Below are positions 59,061 through 64,000 of a stretch of DNA of 64,000 nucleotides, in pieces. The DNA is from Pectinophora gossypiella (taxonomy: Eukaryota; Arthropoda; Insecta; Lepidoptera; Gelechiidae): NCBI RefSeq assembly GCF_024362695.1, contig NC_065415.1, positions 13,619,438 through 13,683,437 on the forward strand. Direction: 5' to 3'. The notes beneath the pieces were generated by a model, which was not told the origin of the DNA, did no database searches, and saw only the letters and a list, made by a program, of their open reading frames with translations. Numbering within the stretch: the stretch's first letter is position 1; each line of letters opens with the position of its first letter. Both the position numbers and the translations under genes were made by a program.

Positions 59061-59862
59061 GCCTTTCTCAAAGTTTGCACCACAGAGGCTTCTTCTTTTT
59101 CTTCTATCGTGTGGGTTATGAGGTGGATTGCCACCACATAGTTCTGGTAGGGTTTCATCTTTACAAGCACATACATACATACATAAACTCACGCCCCTAA
59201 TCCCTAATGGGGTGGGCAGGCCCACAAGTAATCAAAGACAACCACTGTTGATACGATGTCCTAAGCTGGATATGGTGCACCTTATGGTGATAAGGGATCA
59301 GCCTATCGCTCATAACATTAGTCCATAATGTTAGAGGACACAATCCCTCTGTCGGATTTTACGACATGCCCGGGAAGACAAGCAGCTGAACGTGTTCTAT
59401 GTTTTTTTTATTTACAGGCACCTTCATATTTTTTCGCACTTTCACATATAATAATAAAGAGGAAGGTATCCAGAACCTGTATAATATTATGATTTTTTTT
59501 TGTTATTACATATAACATTTTTGTAGAGTTATTTTCCCAAATGTGCAGTCAAAGCTTTTTTTGTCCACCAGTTTATTTCAGTTATGGGTTCCGTTCCGTC
59601 GCATATTTTGTTTAGTATACAATAGAATAGAAATTGTTAATTACAAAAGAACGCCACACAAAAAGACAAGACAATAACATCACTTAAAAAAATCACATAA
59701 CAATTACAAAAGGCATAGAAGGATGTTCATTACAATGATCATAAGGTGGTGGTGGACGTCCTGAGATCAAAGGGCCTCAGTTAGCACAAGTCGCAGCGTG
59801 AACCACGACGCTGCTATTATGTGTCATAGGGGTCTCAATCACCAAAAAGTTTGAGAAACGCT
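59061..59862. mobile_element. Candidate hAT-type element
   Basis: Left end CAGCCTTTCTCAAAGTTTGC and right end (inverted) CAGCGTTTCTCAAACTTTTT are the CAG-type ends typical of SPIN-like hAT elements. The flanks GTCTATAC and GTCTGCAT would be a decayed 8-bp duplication. No transposase. It contains SINE-A (59088-59130) and repeat-N (59180-59235) scraps. Confidence 0.55.
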
Positions 59863-60150
59863 GGTCTGCATAACGACAACATTAATTCTACTATATGTTT
59901 ATTATACTCATAAATACTCGTCCTAATAACAGGTTTGGCGTCTCTGTATTTGTCTTGATGGTAATAATATCTTGTTAATTAATAAGATTTCACGAATATG
60001 ATATTATGTACCTAATAATTTGGCCATTAGGTAATTATTATCGCGTCAAATAAATTAAATTTATACACGTGTAAATATATAAGTCTCAGAGAAAATAATG
60101 TTTGTTTTAACACGAATGTACAGGTTTTCGTATTCGAAGTTTTAATGATC
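59863..60150. other. AT-rich non-coding
   Basis: Nothing recognised. Confidence 0.4.
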
Positions 60151-60152
60151 GA

Positions 60153-60341
60153 TAATAATAATAATATTTTGCGTTTTTTCACTAATAATTATAATATTTA
60201 TTTTAAAGGAAAGTAAGAATAGTATAACAAATAAATACATGTTTTTCATATAAATAATAATAATATTTTGCGTTTTTTCACTAATAATTATTATATTTAT
60301 TTTAAAGGAAAGTAAGAATAGTATAACAAATAAATATATGA
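60153..60341. repeat. 99-bp tandem duplication
   Basis: 'atattttgcgttttttcact', 'aatatttattttaaaggaaa' and 'gtaagaatagtataacaaat' occur twice, 99 bp apart, with very few differences. Confidence 0.95.
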
Positions 60342-60349
60342 ACAGTTTG

Positions 60350-60450
60350 GACGGAAAGCAAGAGGGAAACCGCTACCCTATTTTTCTCTAAAAAGTAGCA
60401 TGGAGAAATACTATACCGACAAGAGAGAGACTTGTTTGATGGGCTACTAT
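60350..60450 (+). repeat. Repeat J fragment
   Basis: 'ggaaagcaagagggaaaccg', 'ctaccctatttttctct', 'aagtagcatggagaa', 'ccgacaagagaga'. Confidence 0.75.
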
Positions 60451-60469
60451 TAAACAGAACATCTAGTTC

Positions 60470-60695
60470 AGTACAATTAGTGATTATATTCCTATATAGA
60501 TAAAGTTTTACAATAGCTTCAGTGCGCGATACGAGTTACATCTATCAAAGTACAGAAGCCAGTGTTGTAACGTTCATTAGCGTAGTGATGTACCTGTCGC
60601 AGTCGGATTGTATAATCCGCTGTATTACATTACGGCTAGCTGTTTTCAAAAACAGGGCCGTTTTGTAATGCGGCGGTTCAACGATTACGACTACT
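60470..60695. repeat. Repeat L, diverged, and a small palindrome
   Basis: 60490-60590 matches repeat L ('caatagcttcagtgcgcgat', 'gttcattagcgtagtgatg'). 60620-60675 folds imperfectly ('attacattacggctagctg' against 'cagggccgttttgtaat'). Confidence 0.55.
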
Positions 60696-60699
60696 TAAT

Positions 60700-61335
60700 A
60701 ATAATAAATAATAACTAATAATAATTGTATTATATAACATTAAATATAATCAAGAGAATAAGCTAAACATTACTTCTGTAAAAAGTACCTACGTATATAA
60801 TAATAACCTATTATAATATTCAAGGGTATTTTTATAAATGCCTCATTAATTATTTTCCTGGAATATAACTGATCCCTATTACATTTGTTTCCAAAAGTTT
60901 CCAAAATGACTCTATCATTAACATTTCATTGCCTCTGAATTTTGCGTTTAATTTCCTTCCTGGAACGTAAACCTACACACACCCATAATCCGTAACGAGG
61001 TGGGCAAAGCCATAACTCTGCTAACAACAAACACGCGGACAATTTCAGGTTGTTTTTTTCCTAAGACTTACACCAACATTTCTATTTACCCGACTGCGGT
61101 GAAGCAAAAAGGGCAGTTAGTGTTTAATAATAATAAATAGTCCTACACGAACCGAGGATTGTCTTTGGGTGCACTCTCATAGTGTATACAGGGATAATCG
61201 CCGGTTGGTGTCACACCACATTTAGATTAAATTGTTCTAAGGGGCCTCTAGGTATGTGTTGGCTTCGGGCCCACGCACGCCTTCCAAAAGTCCGGGACTC
61301 CATAGTCCCGAGATATGGACATGACAAACATAATA
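60700..61335. other. Non-coding, repeat-N scrap
   Basis: 60970-61010 carries 'cctacacacacccataatcc', 'gtaacgaggtgggcaaagcc' of repeat N. Nothing else is recognised. Confidence 0.45.
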
Positions 61336-61385
61336 ATAATAAGTTTATTTAGGTAAAACTGACGACACACACAACAGCAACAACA
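61336..61385 (-). mobile_element. LINE poly-A end
   Basis: 'ataataagtttatttaggta' and 'aaac...gacacac' is the reverse of the short insert in repeat F at 7830-7905, so both are copies of one LINE 3' end. Confidence 0.6.
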
Positions 61386-61419
61386 ACTTAGTGTTTATGT
61401 ACGTCTGTTCCCTCCTAAC

Positions 61420-61512
61420 TAACATTAGCTCAGATATATCGCAAGATGAACTAAGTACTCGCACCTCACTGAGTTTTGTGTTTCACCAACGTGATAGGTG
61501 GTGAAATGAGGT
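61420..61512 (-). repeat. Repeat M
   Basis: 'gatatatcgcaagatgaact', 'aagtactcgcacctcactga', 'accaacgtgataggtggtga'. Confidence 0.8.
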
Positions 61513-61558
61513 AAAAGTACTAACTACCCTCGTAACTAATAAACTTAAAAGGTGTGTA

Positions 61559-61700
61559 CATTCATGAGCAATATCATGTACCCACTTTAGAACCCTGTCG
61601 CACTATCATATTTGACATTTAATGAGACTTACGGTTTAATTTGTCAAAAAAGTTAATGTGACATGGTTTCAAAGTGTATACATGTTAGTACTCGTGACCG
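61559..61700. mobile_element. MITE-I
   Basis: CATTCATGAGC ... CTCGTGACCG with TA at both sides (61557-61558, 61701-61702). Confidence 0.9.
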
Positions 61701-61737
61701 TACTGAAATCAGTACCGATTATGATGATGATGATTAC

Positions 61738-61800
61738 GATTTTCAATCAATCAATCAATAAATTCTTTAATATTGCACAAAAACATAAAAAACATAATAT
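61738..61800 (-). mobile_element. LINE-O extreme 3' end
   Basis: 'caatcaatcaatcaataaat', 'tctttaatattgcacaaaaa'. 5' truncated after about 50 bp. Confidence 0.7.
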
Positions 61801-61829
61801 GTACAAACATGTGTTTTTCAATAAGATAA

Positions 61830-61960
61830 CATTTTACAATAGTCTCAATGCGCGGTATAAAATAGATATGTCAAAGTACGTAAGCTGGTGTTGTGACGTT
61901 CATTAGCATAGTGATGTTACAGTCAAGATTAGGTCGATCGATTCTTTTTTATCTAACAGT
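61830..61960. repeat. Repeat L
   Basis: 'caatagtctcaatgcgcggt', 'tcaaagtacgtaagctggtg', 'attaggtcgatcgattcttt'. Matches 5830-5962. Confidence 0.8.
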
Positions 61961-61962
61961 CA

Positions 61963-62272
61963 TCATTACTAATTTAAGAGCCACGCTCTTGTCGGTGTAG
62001 CATTCTCCATGCTACTTTCTAGGGAAAAAATAGGGCAGTGGTTGTTCCTTGCCCAGGGTGAAGACCTCAACGGTTGCAGAGGCAGAGATCAGGAGAGGCA
62101 GGACGGCGCGTCACAGGGACTGTAACCTGGAACCTGACAGAGGGCAGCAGTAACTGTTAGTACTATTCAGAGGCGTAGGACAGGAGTCCTGCTTTGAAAT
62201 AGATTACTCTGGGCGCCCTTCACGTCAGACAGAGTACTGCTTGGCGGAAAGCAAGAGAGAAACCTCTATCTA
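61963..62272. repeat. Repeat J, two halves in opposite orientation
   Basis: 61963-62060 reads as reversed repeat J ('aagagccacgctcttgtcgg', 'gggaaaaaatagggcagtgg'). 62110-62272 reads forward ('cctgacagagggcagcagta', 'gacagagtactgcttggcgg', 'aaagcaagagagaaacc'). Confidence 0.75.
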
Positions 62273-62502
62273 ACAGTAAGTACATGAAATTCAAGACGAT
62301 TTGTTACTCTGGTATCCAGTAAATTCAATTGCGCTACCAACGCCTGCAGCGGTGACAGAGAACCGAGAACTGTCTCCAGTGGATTCCAGACAGTTCTAAA
62401 GTATTGGGTGACGTAAATTGATATTCTGTAGCACATTCTGTACTCCATTCGTATTATTAGATAGATATAATTTTTATTTATGTTTAAGACGTTACATTCT
62501 CC

Positions 62503-62616
62503 TCCTTCTATCGTGTGGGCTGTGAGATAGAGTACCAACCTCATCAACCCTGACAGGGTTACTATTGAGCCGCCAAAGGCCCCTGACATGACTCATGTAA
62601 CGACTACTTTTCAATT
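62503..62616 (-). mobile_element. SINE-A 3' end
   Basis: 'ctccttctatcgtgtgggct', 'gagtaccaacctcatcaacc', 'tgagccgccaaaggcccctg'. 62605-62650 is three copies of 'ctttcaattttacctac'. Confidence 0.88.
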
Positions 62617-62731
62617 TTACCTACCTTTCAATTTTACCTACCTTTCAATTTTATATATACATTATGTGGAGTTATTAATTTACCTTAAATGTAGTTTTCA
62701 CTAACAAATTTGGCTCAACCATTATACACTT

Positions 62732-63105
62732 TGAAAAGTATCGGCGTCCGAAGGACGTAATATACGATCCCGACGACCCGATTACTCTAGCCATAGAGGC
62801 AGCCAATCAGCTCGCGACACCAAACACTTCAGGACCCCGATACCGACCCCGCCGGCGTGGTCGACGATTTCCCTCATTCAGCGCTTATCGCTATCGACCC
62901 ACTAGGGTCGATTAATTCTTTCAAATATTTTTCCTCTCAGACGACGCCCTGAGCCGAGGTTCGCGCCCAACTGGGCACCCTCAGGCCTGTTGTCTTAAAC
63001 GTTGTACCGGGTGAGAGCCTTCAGCGCTCCCCATTTGTCCGGCCAAGTAGTTAATGCCATCTGCGGCAAATCTACAATAAGTCACGTCAAAAAAATTAAA
63101 TTAAT
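62732..63105 (+). mobile_element. LINE-E 3' end, longest copy
   Basis: 374 bp, including 'tacgatcccgacgacccgat' (encodes YDPDDPITLA like 53689), the full UTR ('ggaccccgataccgaccccg', 'ctcaggcctgttgtcttaaa', 'ggccaagtagttaatgccat') and poly-A. The perfect 12-bp duplication CATTATACACTT at 62720-62731 and 63106-63117. Confidence 0.95.
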
Positions 63106-63117
63106 CATTATACACTT

Positions 63118-63240
63118 CGATATGGCTCACCACCTACCACGTTGGTCTACAGGAAGCTCCGCGGGGTGTGGGTACTTAGTTCATCTTGCGATAGATGTAC
63201 TTTCGACTACTTCAATTCTGATATAGTCGTGAGCTTATGA
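63118..63240 (+). repeat. Repeat M
   Basis: 'cgatatggctcaccacctac', 'cacgttggtctacaggaagc', 'gtgtgggtacttagttcatc', 'ttgcgatagatgtacttt'. LINE-E inserted at its edge. Confidence 0.88.
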
Positions 63241-63532
63241 AATCAGAAATTAGAATCATTTATTCAACGTAATTATCGTAGCTTAACTTGTTGAAAGTCA
63301 ATGTAACATTTTTGAATTTACGTCATTTATGGCTGAGGAGAAGAAATGACAAGAAACTGCAACAGCAACACATCTTTTAAAAACCAATGAAGGTATGTAC
63401 ATTACATGTTATTTAATAACTAGAGGAATACATTCAATACCTGACATTTTTATCATTTAGGTAGTCATTAATCTTATAATAAGCTTTTTACATAAAGTTA
63501 GCTTCATTTTTTAAGCTTAAATTTATTTTCTG
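63241..63532. other. AT-rich non-coding
   Basis: Nothing recognised. Confidence 0.4.
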
Positions 63533-63729
63533 AATTTTCCTTTTTTTATAAGTCTCAATATCTTGAAAATACCTTCCACATGAAGGTCAATAACATTAGT
63601 CCAGATTTCCTTTTTCCGTTCGTCGTAAGGTTTTTGACAAATGGTTATGTCTTGGTGTAGTAAACAACGGTTCTTTGTGCAGAAGTAGCGTATCTCGTTC
63701 GATATAAACCCTTCGACAAATAAGTCCGT
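63533..63729 (-). CDS. Unidentified open segment, 65 codons without ATG start
   Basis: Minus-strand frame bounded by TAA at both ends. It reads 'TDLFVEGFISNEIRYFCTKN' then RCLLHQDITICQ, 'KPYDERKKEIWTNVIDLHVE' and GIFKILRLIKKGKFRK. Composition is protein-like (Cys, His, Trp, charged helix) rather than simple-sequence, but I recognise no family and no convincing splice acceptor. It could be an exon, a TE-coded fragment or chance. Confidence 0.25.
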
Positions 63730-63837
63730 TTATTTGTGACAAATTGGGATCAGCCCTTTCATATGGGGTCGCTTTATTATTGGGATCTGAAAATCAGGTC
63801 GTCTCTTTTCCCGACTAGTTTATTATAGCCAGGCTGT

Positions 63838-63965
63838 AAGACGTGGTATTAGGCAGAACGCGTGACTCATTGTAAGGGCAGGTTTAATTCCCAGCACAGG
63901 CCTAAATCAATATTTTCGAATTCATATTTGTATTAGGCTGGTTTTTCCTTCGCGGGTTGGAACGC
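63838..63965 (+). mobile_element. SINE-D, head and tail with deleted middle
   Basis: tRNA-like head ('gaacgcgtgactcattgtaa', 'ggtttaattcccagcacagg'), 'cctaaatcaatattttcgaa', then directly 'aggctggtttttccttcgcg', 'ggttggaacg'. Confidence 0.82.
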
Positions 63966-63969
63966 TATC

Positions 63970-64000
63970 CCATTCACATACATACATAAACTCACGCCTA
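63970..64000. repeat. Repeat N start, cut by window end
   Basis: 'acatacatacataaactcac' followed by gccta, as at 49830 and 59170. Confidence 0.7.

Overview
This 64 kb window is AT-rich nuclear DNA from an insect, almost certainly a moth or butterfly. It has spliced exons, insect-type interstitial telomere units (TTAGG) and a dense mosaic of Lepidoptera-type transposable elements. These include tRNA-derived SINEs with one shared central core and GAA or ATG tails, 5S-headed chimeric SINEs, RTE-like and other LINE 3' ends, Helitrons ending in a hairpin plus CTAG/CTAA, and TA-flanked mariner-like MITEs. The SINE types resemble those I recall from noctuid moths (HaSE1/HaSE3 of Helicoverpa armigera), so a noctuoid is plausible but not proven. 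I see no bacterial genes, operons, CRISPR array or prophage. Only one host gene can be built with confidence. On the minus strand between 45781 and 36478, six exons with matching splice phases and good splice sites encode the C-terminal ~375 residues of a secreted spondin-family matrix protein: most of the Spondin_N domain, a basic linker and one thrombospondin type-1 repeat. The 5' end (signal peptide and start of Spondin_N) is not identified and may lie outside the window. Layout by region. 0.4-1.5 kb: a 5'-truncated LINE end with a CCHC knuckle and a restriction-like endonuclease signature. 2-9 kb: (AT)n, SINEs, LINE tails and a mariner-like MITE. 8-12 kb: nested MITE/SINE/Helitron insertions, a LINE 3' end between two (GAAA)n tracts and an unusual ~30-bp CTAGGT minisatellite. 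12-19 kb: more SINEs and one isolated candidate exon (17733-17843). 19.5-22 kb: a LINE with a nearly intact reverse transcriptase, broken by one frameshift. 23-27 kb: MITEs and repeat fragments. 27.7-29.9 kb: a 2.2 kb Helitron carrying a 134-bp tandem array. 30.7-33 kb: RTE-type LINE ends, and a SINE nested in another LINE. 36-46 kb: the spondin gene, with TE-filled introns. 46-51 kb: SINEs, a GC-rich foldback MITE and a (TTAGG)4 block. 51.1-51.8 kb: a MULE-like DNA transposon with 72-bp terminal inverted repeats, an 8-bp target duplication and a transposase remnant. 52-64 kb: more SINE, LINE and MITE layers. Because many insertions sit inside other elements with matching target-site duplications, the relative order of several insertions can be read from the sequence. 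I found no clear evidence of a new multi-gene system. The most unusual items are the MULE-like element, the tandem-amplified Helitron, the recombinant SINE beside a spondin splice donor, and a perfect 29-bp-arm palindrome in a spondin intron.
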